From DSOT01 sp052386775 (GTDB lineage Bacteria > Pseudomonadota > Gammaproteobacteria > Burkholderiales > SG8-41): DNA of 36,524 nucleotides. Position 1 is the stretch's first letter. Each line of letters begins with the position of its first letter. The stretch covers positions 1 through 36,524 of the forward strand of contig JBQTJV010000063.1 of NCBI GenBank assembly GCA_052386775.1. Direction: 5' to 3'. Made by a program: the position numbers and the translations under genes. Below are positions 14,480 to 22,385 of this stretch, in pieces. Under the pieces are notes generated by a model. It made no database searches. It worked only from the letters and a program-made list of their open reading frames with translations, and was not told the DNA's origin.

Positions 14480-15399
14480 GCCGGGCGGACAGGCCTTCCG
14501 GATACATTGCCGTCGGGCTGCTTTTCGCCATCGCCGGGGTCATATGTTTTTCGCTGCGCCCGATCTTCATCAAGCTCGCCTACGCCTACGTCGTCGATCC
14601 GGTGACGCTGCTCGCGCTGCGCATGCTGTTTTCCGTTCCATTCTTCGTTGCCACGGCGCTGTGGTCAAGTCAGCGCGCGGAGCAGCGCCCGCTCGAGCGC
14701 CGCGACATCGCAGCCATCATCGGCCTCGGTCTGTTGAGTTATTACGTGGCGAGCTTTCTCGATTTCCTCGGACTGCAGTACATTTCCGCCGGGCTCGGAC
14801 GCCTGCTGCAGTTCGTGTACCCCACCGTCGTGGTCGTGCTCTCGGCCCTGTTTCTCCGCAAACGCGCAACTTCGCGCGAAGTGCTCGCCCTGATGCTGAC
14901 GTATGTCGGCCTGCTGCTCGTGTTCTGGCACGCGGTGGGCGGCGAACAGCGCGATCTCTGGCTGGGCGCCTTTCTGGTCTTCGCGAGCGCCACCTGCTAT
15001 GCGATCTACCTCGTAGCGGGCAGCGAGGTCATCTCGCGCGTGGGCTCCGTGCGCTTTACGGCGTACGCCATGACCGTGGCCAGCATCGCGTGCATTGCGC
15101 AGTTTTTCGTGTTGCGCCCGCTTTCGGCACTCGATCTGCCGGGCGCGGTGTATGGACTTTCGATCGCGATGGCGCTGGTCAGCACGGTGATACCGGGCTT
15201 CCTGGTCGCCGAGGCGCTGCGCCGCATCGGCGCCAACCGGGTGGCCATCATCGGCGCACTCGGCCCGGTCACCGCCATATTCCTGGGCTACGTCGGCCTG
15301 GACGAAATGATGACACCGCTGCAGGCGGCCGGCGCAGCGCTGGTCCTGATCGGGGTAGTGGCGATCAGTCTCAAGCCTTCGGCCCCGGCACGGCCGTAA
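14476..15399 (+). CDS. EamA/DMT-family transporter
   Basis: This 307-residue inner-membrane protein has ten predicted transmembrane segments arranged as two EamA repeats (about residues 10-145 and 160-300), as in the drug/metabolite exporters RhaT, YdcZ and RarD. The substrate cannot be told from sequence. It starts at GTG 14476, overlapping the stop of the HerA-like gene (GTGA), so the two are translated together. There is no evident functional link between them. Confidence 0.9.
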   Translation: MSRADRPSGYIAVGLLFAIAGVICFSLRPIFIKLAYAYVVDPVTLLALRMLFSVPFFVATALWSSQRAEQRPLERRDIAAIIGLGLLSYYVASFLDFLGLQYISAGLGRLLQFVYPTVVVVLSALFLRKRATSREVLALMLTYVGLLLVFWHAVGGEQRDLWLGAFLVFASATCYAIYLVAGSEVISRVGSVRFTAYAMTVASIACIAQFFVLRPLSALDLPGAVYGLSIAMALVSTVIPGFLVAEALRRIGANRVAIIGALGPVTAIFLGYVGLDEMMTPLQAAGAALVLIGVVAISLKPSAPARP

Positions 15400-15473
15400 C
15401 CCGCCGGTATGGCGAATTTCGGCAGTCGCCCGCTGTCTACCCTCCACTGTAAGTGAACCCATAAGGCCTCGAT

Positions 15474-15788
15474 ATGCTGGTGCGATTTCGGAGCGACGCG
15501 GGCGATCTGCTGATGTTCGGCGACGTGGCGGTGACGCTGCTCAAGATGATGGGGCAGACGGGTGACCTGCCGGGCGCGATACTGGCTTCCGACATTCCGG
15601 CCGCGCTCGACCGGTTGCAGGGCGCCGTCGGCGCGCAGCGCGATGCGCCGAGCCCCGAGGCGGCAGGCCGCCACGACGAACGCGATCCCCCGGTGTCGCT
15701 GCGCCAGCGCGCCTTCCCGCTAATCGAGCTGCTGCAGCGCGCCATCCGAAAAAACGTGGACGTGATCTGGCAGGTCGAACGCGCCTAG
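15474..15788 (+). CDS. DUF1840 domain-containing protein
   Basis: This 104-residue cytoplasmic protein matches the DUF1840 family, common in betaproteobacteria. It begins MLVRFRSDAGDLLMFGDVAV and ends with the conserved pattern PLIELLQRAIRKNVDVIW. A charged, poorly conserved middle (about residues 50-75) separates the two halves. The family function is unknown. It is preceded by a short TAAGG ribosome binding site and faces the convergent GAF gene. Confidence 0.85.
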   Translation: MLVRFRSDAGDLLMFGDVAVTLLKMMGQTGDLPGAILASDIPAALDRLQGAVGAQRDAPSPEAAGRHDERDPPVSLRQRAFPLIELLQRAIRKNVDVIWQVERA

Positions 15789-15831
15789 CCGCTCCGCGCT
15801 CGAGCGTGAACTAACGCGTGGTCAAGGATGG

Positions 15832-16569
15832 TCAGGAATAGGTATGCCCGCTCAACAGGGTGGCTATTCTGATTGCGCTCTCGTGCAGAGATTCGATCCG
15901 CCACTGCGTAGTGGGCAGCGGCGACCGGTAATGAACCGACAGCATGCCGATGACCGAACCGGATGAGTTCACCAAGGGGATGGACTGAACGCCGCGAAAG
16001 CCGGCTGATTTCGCTATTGCAATATCGGGTGCGAAAGCGGCGTCCTCGTTCACGTCTGTAATGACCAGCGGACTTGCCGTGCGAAAGCTTCGTGCGCAGA
16101 TCGAGTAGCCGTCGAGTCGCACACAGGCGAAGTGCTCGAGAAAATCTCGCTCAAAACCCCGCTGCGCCACAATCCGCAGCGCACCGCTGCTGTCAACGAG
16201 TTGAATATTTCCCTTGTCCGCGCCTTGCAACGAGATAGCAGCGTCGAGCGCTTCCTGAAGCGCCCGGACGATTTGCGGCGATAGCCGGGAGAACATGTCG
16301 GTTGCGCTGCCTTCTTCCGCAGCATCCACAACCCGCCGCAGCGCTTTCTCTATGTCCGTCTCCTGCAATGTGCCGCCCACCGTATCGAGAAGCGCCAGAA
16401 GCCTGTCAAACCGGGGATGATTTTTGAGCCGCTGCAGGAGCATCCAGGCTTCGAGACTTGCTCGCCCGCACAGGTGCACCAGTCGCTTCTCCTGATCGCG
16501 TACGTGACCTGCTTCGTGCGCTGATCGTGGGGTCGATTCGAACCCGGAGCCCGGTGACTTGTCCTCCAT
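15832..16569 (-). CDS. GAF domain protein
   Basis: This soluble 245-residue protein has an N-terminal helical part (about residues 1-85, including LEAWMLLQRLKNHPRFDRLL) and a C-terminal GAF domain (about 90-240) with SLQGADKGNIQLVDSSGALR and RGVQSIPLVNSSGSVIGMLS. GAF domains bind small ligands or chromophores. No kinase, cyclase or DNA-binding output domain is attached, so the protein would have to act through a partner. Start at ATG 16569; the ribosome binding site is poor. The open frame upstream is a shadow of the ychF region. It sits alone between DUF1840 and ychF and may be a recent insertion into the conserved order. Confidence 0.85.
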   Translation of the reverse strand: MEDKSPGSGFESTPRSAHEAGHVRDQEKRLVHLCGRASLEAWMLLQRLKNHPRFDRLLALLDTVGGTLQETDIEKALRRVVDAAEEGSATDMFSRLSPQIVRALQEALDAAISLQGADKGNIQLVDSSGALRIVAQRGFERDFLEHFACVRLDGYSICARSFRTASPLVITDVNEDAAFAPDIAIAKSAGFRGVQSIPLVNSSGSVIGMLSVHYRSPLPTTQWRIESLHESAIRIATLLSGHTYS

Positions 16570-16730
16570 GCTGTAAGTGTAGGCCTTGCAGCGACAAGGT
16601 AGATGTCGTCGCCTCGGCATCGGCAGCGCCTGCAGGTAATCCAAATGGACTATTTGTAACGACTGGACTCTGTTGAACCCATGGCGGCACGCATATACAC
16701 CGGGAGTCCAGGCCGGGCGGCACTGGCGAC

Positions 16731-17825
16731 TCACACGTTGAAGCGGAAAAAGATGACGTCGCCATCCTTGACGACGTAGTCCTTGCCTTCCAGGCGCATC
16801 TTTCCCGCCTCTTTCGCCGCCTGCTCGCCCTGGCAGGCGATGTAGTCGTCGAAGGCGATGACCTCGGCGCGGATGAAGCCTTTTTCGAAATCGGTGTGGA
16901 TGACACCGGCGGCCTGCGGTGCGGTGTCGCCGCGATGGAGCGTCCAGGCGCGCACTTCCTTTGGCCCGGCGGTAAAAAAGGTCTCGAGCCCGAGCAGCGC
17001 ATAGCCGCTGTGCACCACCCGGTCGAGCCCCGGTTCGCTCATGCCCATGTCGGCGAGAAACATCTGCCTGTCTTTGTCCGGCATATCGGCGATTTCCGCT
17101 TCGATCGCCGCGCACACCGCAACCACCGGCGCGCCCTCGCGCGCGGCATGCGCGCGCACCGCGTCGAGATGCGGGTTGCCTTCGAAACCGTTCTCCCGCA
17201 CGTTTGCGACGTACATCACCGGCTTGGCAGTAAGCAGGAACAGCGTGCGCAGGATCGCCTTTTCTTCTTCGTAGAAACTTACCGTGCGCACCGGCTGGCC
17301 TGCGCTCAGCGCGGCCATGCATTTGTCCAGTACGGCTACCAGCCGCTGGGCTTCCTTGTCGCCGCCGGCGCGCGCTGCCTTGCCGTACTTGGCAAGCTGA
17401 CGCTCGACGCTCGCCAGGTCGGCCAGTGCCAGTTCCGTGTCGATCGTCTCGATGTCGGAAACCGGATCGATCTTGCCGGCGACGTGCGTGACATTCTCGT
17501 CCTCGAAGCAGCGCACGACGTGGGCGATGGCATCGGTCTCACGAATGTTGGCGAGAAACTGGTTGCCCAGACCCTCGCCCTTGGAGGCGCCGGCCACCAG
17601 CCCCGCGATGTCGACGAACTGAACGGCAGCCGGTATGACTTTCTGCGGTTTGGCGAGCGCAGCCAGCTGCGCCAGGCGAGGATCGGGAACCTCGACGATG
17701 CCCACGTTGGGCTCGATGGTGCAAAACGGATAATTCTCGGCCGCGATGCCGGCCTTGGTGAGGGCGTTGAACAGCGTCGACTTGCCGACATTGGGAAGTC
17801 CGACGATGCCGCACTTCAAGCTCAT
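16731..17825 (-). CDS. ychF: ribosome-binding ATPase YchF
   Basis: YchF is an Obg-family P-loop protein that prefers ATP and associates with ribosomes. The protein has 364 residues. G1 is GLPNVGKSTLFNALTKAG at the N-terminus, G3 is DIAGLVAGAS, and NVREN marks the altered G4 that favours adenine. The C-terminal TGS domain ends with KDYVVKDGDVIFFRFNV. ATG 17825 overlaps the pth stop by 4 bp; the pth-ychF pair is widely conserved. Confidence 0.97.
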   Translation of the reverse strand: MSLKCGIVGLPNVGKSTLFNALTKAGIAAENYPFCTIEPNVGIVEVPDPRLAQLAALAKPQKVIPAAVQFVDIAGLVAGASKGEGLGNQFLANIRETDAIAHVVRCFEDENVTHVAGKIDPVSDIETIDTELALADLASVERQLAKYGKAARAGGDKEAQRLVAVLDKCMAALSAGQPVRTVSFYEEEKAILRTLFLLTAKPVMYVANVRENGFEGNPHLDAVRAHAAREGAPVVAVCAAIEAEIADMPDKDRQMFLADMGMSEPGLDRVVHSGYALLGLETFFTAGPKEVRAWTLHRGDTAPQAAGVIHTDFEKGFIRAEVIAFDDYIACQGEQAAKEAGKMRLEGKDYVVKDGDVIFFRFNV

Positions 17826-18472
17826 TGCTTCGGCGCCGGATCGGTGTCCCGCCCGGGTGCGCCTGCGGCCTTCCCATCCGCCGCGCCTGTCTCGGGCGGG
17901 GCGGGTTTATCCTGCGTGTGCAGCTTCAGCATCGCACCCCGCACGTCGTTCGCAAGAACGAGCGGCATGACCTCGAGCGCCCGATCGAGCGCAGCGTCGA
18001 TGGCGGCGCGTTCCTCCTTCGCTGGATGGCTGTTGAGCAGGTGGTGCGTCACCAGTTCCCGCGCGCCGGGATGGCCGATACCGATGCGCAGCCGCCAGTA
18101 CTCATGCGTGCCGAGACGGGCGGAAATATCCTTGAGGCCGTTGTGACCCGCGACGCCGCCGCCCTGCTTGATGCGGATGGTGCCCGGCGGGAAATCGAGT
18201 TCGTCGTGCGCGACGAGAATGTCAGCCGCGGCGATCTTGAAGAATCCGGCCAGCATCTGCACCGGCCTGCCGCTCGTGTTCATGTAGCCCTGCGGCAGCA
18301 GTAGCCAGGTCCCGGTCGATTCGTGACGGCCTACGAGCGCCTGGAATTTCGCATCCTTGCGCAATATGACGTTGTTGCGCGCGGCGAAACGCTCGACGAA
18401 CCAGAAACCGGCATTGTGCCGCGTGTCTTCGTATTTGCGACCGGGATTGCCCAGCCCGACGAGCAGTTTCAC
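17822..18472 (-). CDS. pth: peptidyl-tRNA hydrolase
   Basis: Pth recycles tRNA by cleaving peptidyl-tRNAs that drop off ribosomes. The protein has 216 residues. The N-terminal motif GLGNPGRKYEDTRHNAGF contains the substrate Asn and the catalytic His. The other active-site motif, VAHDELDFPPGTIRIK, carries the conserved Asp, and GGVAGHNGLKDI is intact. A Pro/Ala-rich tail of about 25 residues follows the catalytic domain. It starts at GTG 18472, one base after the GNAT stop. Confidence 0.97.
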   Translation of the reverse strand: MKLLVGLGNPGRKYEDTRHNAGFWFVERFAARNNVILRKDAKFQALVGRHESTGTWLLLPQGYMNTSGRPVQMLAGFFKIAAADILVAHDELDFPPGTIRIKQGGGVAGHNGLKDISARLGTHEYWRLRIGIGHPGARELVTHHLLNSHPAKEERAAIDAALDRALEVMPLVLANDVRGAMLKLHTQDKPAPPETGAADGKAAGAPGRDTDPAPKQ

Positions 18473-18473
18473 G

Positions 18474-19046
18474 CTAGGCGGTCTGCAGCAGCGGCTCCGC
18501 GCGGGCGCGTTGGCGCAGCCGCGGGGCTGCGACCCACGCGCTCGCCTTCAGCCGGTACAGCAGATGCGGGCGCCGGGCGTGGACCAAAGGACGCTCGCAG
18601 ACGAACCCCGCCTTCTCGACGACGCGGCGAGAGGCGTGGTGTTCCGGAAGCACGTAGCTCACCAGATCGCGCGCAGCGAGCCGCACGAATCCCTGGGCTA
18701 CGGCAACGCGGGCGAGTTCGCTCGCATAGCCGCGTCCCCAGAATTCGGGCAGGAACCCATAGCCGAGTTCCGTTTCCAGCTCGCCCTCGACCATCACCGG
18801 GCGCAGGCCGCCATAACCGAGCAGCTCGCCGCTGTCCGGCGCGCGCGCCATCCACCAGCCGTAGCCCTGGTCATCCCAGTGACCGGCGAGCGTGTGGCAG
18901 AGCGCCCGCGCCTGCTCGGCATCCACGGCCCCCAGAATTTGCGTCACTTCCGGTGCGCTGCGCATCCTGAAAAAATCCGCCCCATCGCGGCGCTCGATGC
19001 GCGTGAGCAGCAGGCGGCCCGTCCTCAGCTTCGTTGGAAAATCCAT
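18474..19046 (-). CDS. GNAT-family N-acetyltransferase (RimJ/RimL type)
   Basis: This 190-residue acetyltransferase begins LRTGRLLLTRIERRD, the typical RimJ-like beginning. The acetyl-CoA loop region is GYGFLPEFWGRGYASELARV and the C-terminal part is SRRVVEKAGFVCE. The substrate is unknown; the family modifies ribosomal proteins, antibiotics or small metabolites. It lies between rplY and pth, which are usually adjacent in betaproteobacteria, and downstream of the rplY terminator, so it may head its own transcript with pth and ychF. ATG 19046 is preceded by GGGAAGGA, a good ribosome binding site. Confidence 0.9.
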   Translation of the reverse strand: MDFPTKLRTGRLLLTRIERRDGADFFRMRSAPEVTQILGAVDAEQARALCHTLAGHWDDQGYGWWMARAPDSGELLGYGGLRPVMVEGELETELGYGFLPEFWGRGYASELARVAVAQGFVRLAARDLVSYVLPEHHASRRVVEKAGFVCERPLVHARRPHLLYRLKASAWVAAPRLRQRARAEPLLQTA

Positions 19047-19065
19047 TGGATCCTTCCCGGAACAG

Positions 19066-19109
19066 TAAAAAAATGAAAAGCCCGCCTTCGCCAGGGCAAG
19101 CGGCGGGCT
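19066..19109 (-). terminator. rho-independent terminator after rplY
   Basis: On the minus strand the stem AGCCCGCC / GGCGGGCT (19079-19109, 15-nt loop) is followed by a TTTCATTTTTTTA tract. It lies about 25 bp after the rplY stop and before the GNAT start. Confidence 0.8.
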
Positions 19110-19134
19110 CGAACAGTTCGCGCAGTAAAGCCGG

Positions 19135-19839
19135 TTACTCCTTCTTGCCGGCTTCCTTCTTCTCGGGCTCTTTCTTTTCGCCCTCTGCGGCCGGTGCGGC
19201 CTCGCCTTCGGCCGGAACCTCGCCGATGATCTCCGTGACCGGCGCGGCAGCCTCTTCCTCCACCACGATGGCCTTGGGCAGTTGCACCGTCACCACCGCG
19301 GGATTGTCGTGCTTCAGTTTCGCGACCGGCTCGACGCCTTTCGGCAACGCGAGTTCCGTCGCGTGGATGGAATGGCCCAGCTCGAGATGGCTCAAGTCCA
19401 CTTCGATGTATTCCGGCAGATCATCCGGCAAGCACTGAATTTCGATCTCGTTCATGACGTGCTGCACTACGCCGCCGCCGGTCTTTACGCCCGGGCAGAT
19501 TTCGGCGTTGGTGAAGTGCAGCGGCACCCACATGTGGATCTTCTTGGTCTTGTCGATGCGCTGGAAATCGACATGCAGCACCATCGGCTTCCACGGATGC
19601 ATCTGAAAGTCCCGCAGCAGCACCTGTTCCTTGCCGCCGTCGACCGTCATGTCCAATATCGACGCATGAAACGCTTCGAGCTTGAGATGCCGCAGCAGCG
19701 CCTGATGATCCAGCTCCACCGGCTGTGCCGGCTTGCTCGCACCGTAAATCACGCCCGGCACGCGTCCACTCCCGCGCAGACGGCGGCTCGCACCCGTTCC
19801 CTGCTGCGTGCGTGGATAAGCAACCACTTCGATCTTCAT
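19135..19839 (-). CDS. rplY: 50S ribosomal protein bL25, long (CTC) form
   Basis: bL25 binds 5S rRNA. This 234-residue protein is the long form, with the L25 domain (about residues 1-95, with GRVPGVIYG and LRDFQMHPWKPMVLHVDFQ), a second TL5/CTC beta-domain (about 100-185, with GGGVVQHVMNEIEI), and a Glu/Ala/Lys-rich tail. ATG 19839 follows a clear ribosome binding site (AGGAGAG). It is 54 bp downstream of prs and is followed by a terminator. Confidence 0.97.
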   Translation of the reverse strand: MKIEVVAYPRTQQGTGASRRLRGSGRVPGVIYGASKPAQPVELDHQALLRHLKLEAFHASILDMTVDGGKEQVLLRDFQMHPWKPMVLHVDFQRIDKTKKIHMWVPLHFTNAEICPGVKTGGGVVQHVMNEIEIQCLPDDLPEYIEVDLSHLELGHSIHATELALPKGVEPVAKLKHDNPAVVTVQLPKAIVVEEEAAAPVTEIIGEVPAEGEAAPAAEGEKKEPEKKEAGKKE

Positions 19840-19893
19840 TTCACTCTCCTGTGTAAACGGGGCGTCCGCGACCAGATCGACCCGGAATTACCC

Positions 19894-20856
19894 TTACTCC
19901 ACGAACAACGAACTTACCGAATCCTCGGCGCTGATGCGGCGCATGGTCTCCGCGAGCAGGCTCGCCACCGACAGCACGCGGATGCGCCCGCACGTCTTCG
20001 CGTCTTCACGCAACGGGATCGTATCCGTGACCACCAGTTCATCCAGCGCCGACTTTGCGATGCGCTCCACCGCAGGCCCGGACAACACCGCGTGGGTGCA
20101 GTAGGCCAGTACTTGCTGCGCCCCCTGGTTCTTCAGGGCCTGCGCCGCCTCGCACAGCGTGTTGGCCGTATCGACCAGATCGTCGACGATGACGCAGGTT
20201 CGTCCCTCGACCTCGCCGATGATGTTCATGACGGTCGCGACAGAGGGCCGCGGGCGCCGCTTATCGATGATCGCAAGGTCGGCTTCGAGCCTTTTTGCGA
20301 GCGCGCGCGCGCGCACCACGCCGCCGACGTCCGGGGACACCACCACCAGGTTCTGGTAATCGTGCTTCCACACGTCCCCCAGCATGATCGGCCCGGAATA
20401 GATGTTGTCGACCGGGATGTCGAAGAACCCCTGGATCTGTTCCGAGTGCAGATCCATCGTGAGCAGCCGGTCGACCCCGGCGCTGGTCATCATGTTGGCG
20501 ACGACCTTGGCAGTGATCGGCACCCGCGCCGAACTGGGCCGCCGGTCCTGCCGTGCATAGCCCATATACGGTATCGCGGCGGTAACCCGGCCGGCCGAGG
20601 CACGCTTCAACGCATCGACGATCACGAGCAGTTCCATGAGATTGTCGTTGGTCGGCGCGCAGATCGACTGCAGCACGAACACGTCCTTGCCGCGCACGTT
20701 CTCGAGGATCTCGACCATCACCTCGCCGTCGCTGAAACGGCCGACTTTGGCGCGTCCGAGATGGATGTTGAGGTGGCTCACCACGTTTTCGGCAAGCTCG
20801 CGGATCGCATTGCCGGTGAACACCATCAGACGGTCTAAGGCCACGCTCTCACCCAT
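19894..20856 (-). CDS. prs: ribose-phosphate pyrophosphokinase
   Basis: Prs makes PRPP from ribose-5-phosphate and ATP for nucleotide, histidine, tryptophan and NAD synthesis. The protein has 320 residues. It contains VGRFSDGEVMVEI, the flexible-loop/ATP region GYARQDRRPSSARVPITAK, MDLHSEQIQGFFDIPVDN, and the PRPP-binding loop CVIVDDLVDTANTL. ATG 20856 gives an N-terminus like other betaproteobacterial Prs proteins (...LMVFTGNA). It lies 28 bp after tRNA-Gln, and the tRNA is probably processed from the lolB-ispE-tRNA-prs transcript. Confidence 0.97.
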   Translation of the reverse strand: MGESVALDRLMVFTGNAIRELAENVVSHLNIHLGRAKVGRFSDGEVMVEILENVRGKDVFVLQSICAPTNDNLMELLVIVDALKRASAGRVTAAIPYMGYARQDRRPSSARVPITAKVVANMMTSAGVDRLLTMDLHSEQIQGFFDIPVDNIYSGPIMLGDVWKHDYQNLVVVSPDVGGVVRARALAKRLEADLAIIDKRRPRPSVATVMNIIGEVEGRTCVIVDDLVDTANTLCEAAQALKNQGAQQVLAYCTHAVLSGPAVERIAKSALDELVVTDTIPLREDAKTCGRIRVLSVASLLAETMRRISAEDSVSSLFVE

Positions 20857-20884
20857 CGCCGGGCGGATAACGCCCTGTCAAAGT

Positions 20885-20961
20885 TGGCTGGGGAGGTAGG
20901 ATTCGAACCCACGAATGCCGGAATCAAAATCCGGTGCCTTAACCAGCTTGGCGACTCCCCA
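20885..20961 (-). tRNA. tRNA-Gln (anticodon TTG)
   Basis: The minus strand gives a 77-nt cloverleaf starting TGGGGAGTCGCCAAGC. The anticodon loop is TTTTGAT with anticodon TTG, the T-arm contains GTTCGAATC, and CCA is encoded at 20885-20887. It sits between ispE and prs, a conserved betaproteobacterial arrangement. No separate promoter is visible, as its upstream sequence is the end of ispE. Confidence 0.97.
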
Positions 20962-20982
20962 ACGGTAGCTGCTCGGCGCGGT

Positions 20983-21822
20983 TCAACGCGCCATGTCGCG
21001 CAACGGATGACGCTCCAGCCCGCGCGCGACAAATCCTTCCATGCTGTCTGGCAGCTGTGCCAGCACCGCTCGCGCCGCGCTTTCGCTCGCGAAAGCCGCG
21101 AACACACACGCGCCCGAACCGGTCATCATCGCCGGCCCGAACTGCCGCAACCACTGGAGATGCCGCGCCACCTCAGGGTAAGCCTGACACACCAGCGGCT
21201 CAAGGTCGTTGACCGCCAGATCGACCGAAAAGCTTTGTATTCTAATTGGTTTAAAGTCCCGTTTCAATTCAGGAGCGGCAAAAACGGCAGCGGTGGGGAC
21301 CGCAATCGCGGGCGTCAACACCAGGTACCAGGCCTGCGGCACCGCGACCGGCGTCAAAATTTCCCCGATGCCCTCGGCCAGCGCGTTTTCGCCAAACACG
21401 AATACCGGCACATCGGCGCCCAACTGCAGCGCGAGTGCCCGCAGCTTGGCGCGCGCCAGGCCGAGCCGCCACAGATGATTGAGGGCCAGCAGTGCGGTCG
21501 CGGCGTCGGAACTGCCGCCCCCGAGTCCCCCGCCGAGCGGCAGGCGCTTTTGGAGCTTGATTTCAACCCCCTCGGCACACCCCGTCGCCTCGCGCAGCAG
21601 CCGCGCGGCCCTGACCGTGAGGTCGACATCGGCATCCACTCCGGCCACCTCATTGATCCGTTTCACCATGCCGTCGCCGCGGAGGCGCAAGCTGACGGTG
21701 TCCCCGAAATCGATGAAACGGATCACGGTCTGCAGCAAATGGTAGCCATCGGCGCGCCGGCCCACCACGCGCAACATGAGGTTGAGTTTCCCCGGCGCGG
21801 GAAACGCCTGGAAAGCGTTCAT
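20983..21822 (-). CDS. ispE: 4-diphosphocytidyl-2-C-methyl-D-erythritol kinase
   Basis: IspE phosphorylates CDP-ME in the MEP pathway of isoprenoid synthesis. This GHMP kinase has 279 residues. The N-terminal AFPAPGKLNLMLRVVGRRAD is the substrate-binding start, the ATP-binding glycine motif is PLGGGLGGGSSDAATAL, and the C-terminal motif is MMTGSGACVFAAF. ATG 21822 overlaps the lolB stop by 4 bp. The lolB-ispE-tRNA-Gln-prs order is conserved in related bacteria. Confidence 0.97.
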   Translation of the reverse strand: MNAFQAFPAPGKLNLMLRVVGRRADGYHLLQTVIRFIDFGDTVSLRLRGDGMVKRINEVAGVDADVDLTVRAARLLREATGCAEGVEIKLQKRLPLGGGLGGGSSDAATALLALNHLWRLGLARAKLRALALQLGADVPVFVFGENALAEGIGEILTPVAVPQAWYLVLTPAIAVPTAAVFAAPELKRDFKPIRIQSFSVDLAVNDLEPLVCQAYPEVARHLQWLRQFGPAMMTGSGACVFAAFASESAARAVLAQLPDSMEGFVARGLERHPLRDMAR

Positions 21823-22385
21823 GGCGCGGCGTTGTCGCGGCGCCAGGCGTCGATCACCAGCCGGATGGTCTCGCCCCCGCGGCGCAGCTCGATCCGGCGC
21901 GGCAACCCGTCGTGCTGATCCGCAGGATAGCGCTCGAGTGCGATGTGCCAGCCTTCCTGTTCAAAAGCGCTATGGCGCCCCGCGGCATCCCGTTCCACCT
22001 TCTGCGGCGGGCTGCCCGGCGCCGGCTCGCCGCGAACCCAGTATTGCAGCCGCGTCACCGGCAGTTCCCAGCCCAGTGCCCGCCTCGTCAACGCCTCGAC
22101 GTCTGCGCCCTGATATTGCTTGCGGTCCGCGCCCGTCACGGTGGCGCCCTCGGCCGTGCTGACGATCTGAGCGAGCGCCTGCCCGAGCGGCGTCAGCAGC
22201 CAGATTTCGTCGCGTTCAGCGAGGTGTTGCCAGCGCAGGCTCGAGGAGAAGGCACGGCCATCGAAACTGGCCGCGACGCGACCGGAGAGATCGAAGGTTT
22301 CGGGCGCCCGGGGGGGCAGTCCGGGTGTTGCACAAGCGGCAACGGCGAGGAGAAGCGCGAGGGCAGCGATCCGCGACCGGCTCAT
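21819..22385 (-). CDS. lolB: outer-membrane lipoprotein insertase LolB
   Basis: LolB receives lipoproteins from LolA and inserts them in the outer membrane. With ATG 22385 the protein has 188 residues. The signal peptide ends in lipobox AVAAC (Cys18), and a single LolB beta-barrel-like domain follows (FDLSGRVAASFDGRAFSSSL and ALGWELPVTRLQYWVRG). An open extension to 22511 lies inside the TPR gene and is rejected. It overlaps both neighbours by 4 bp. Confidence 0.95.
   Translation of the reverse strand: MSRSRIAALALLLAVAACATPGLPPRAPETFDLSGRVAASFDGRAFSSSLRWQHLAERDEIWLLTPLGQALAQIVSTAEGATVTGADRKQYQGADVEALTRRALGWELPVTRLQYWVRGEPAPGSPPQKVERDAAGRHSAFEQEGWHIALERYPADQHDGLPRRIELRRGGETIRLVIDAWRRDNAAP

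Noticed and set aside
19282..20838. Plus-strand open frame of 518 codons across rplY/prs
   Set aside because: It is fully antisense to rplY and prs, with His/Arg-rich shadow composition and no recognisable domain.
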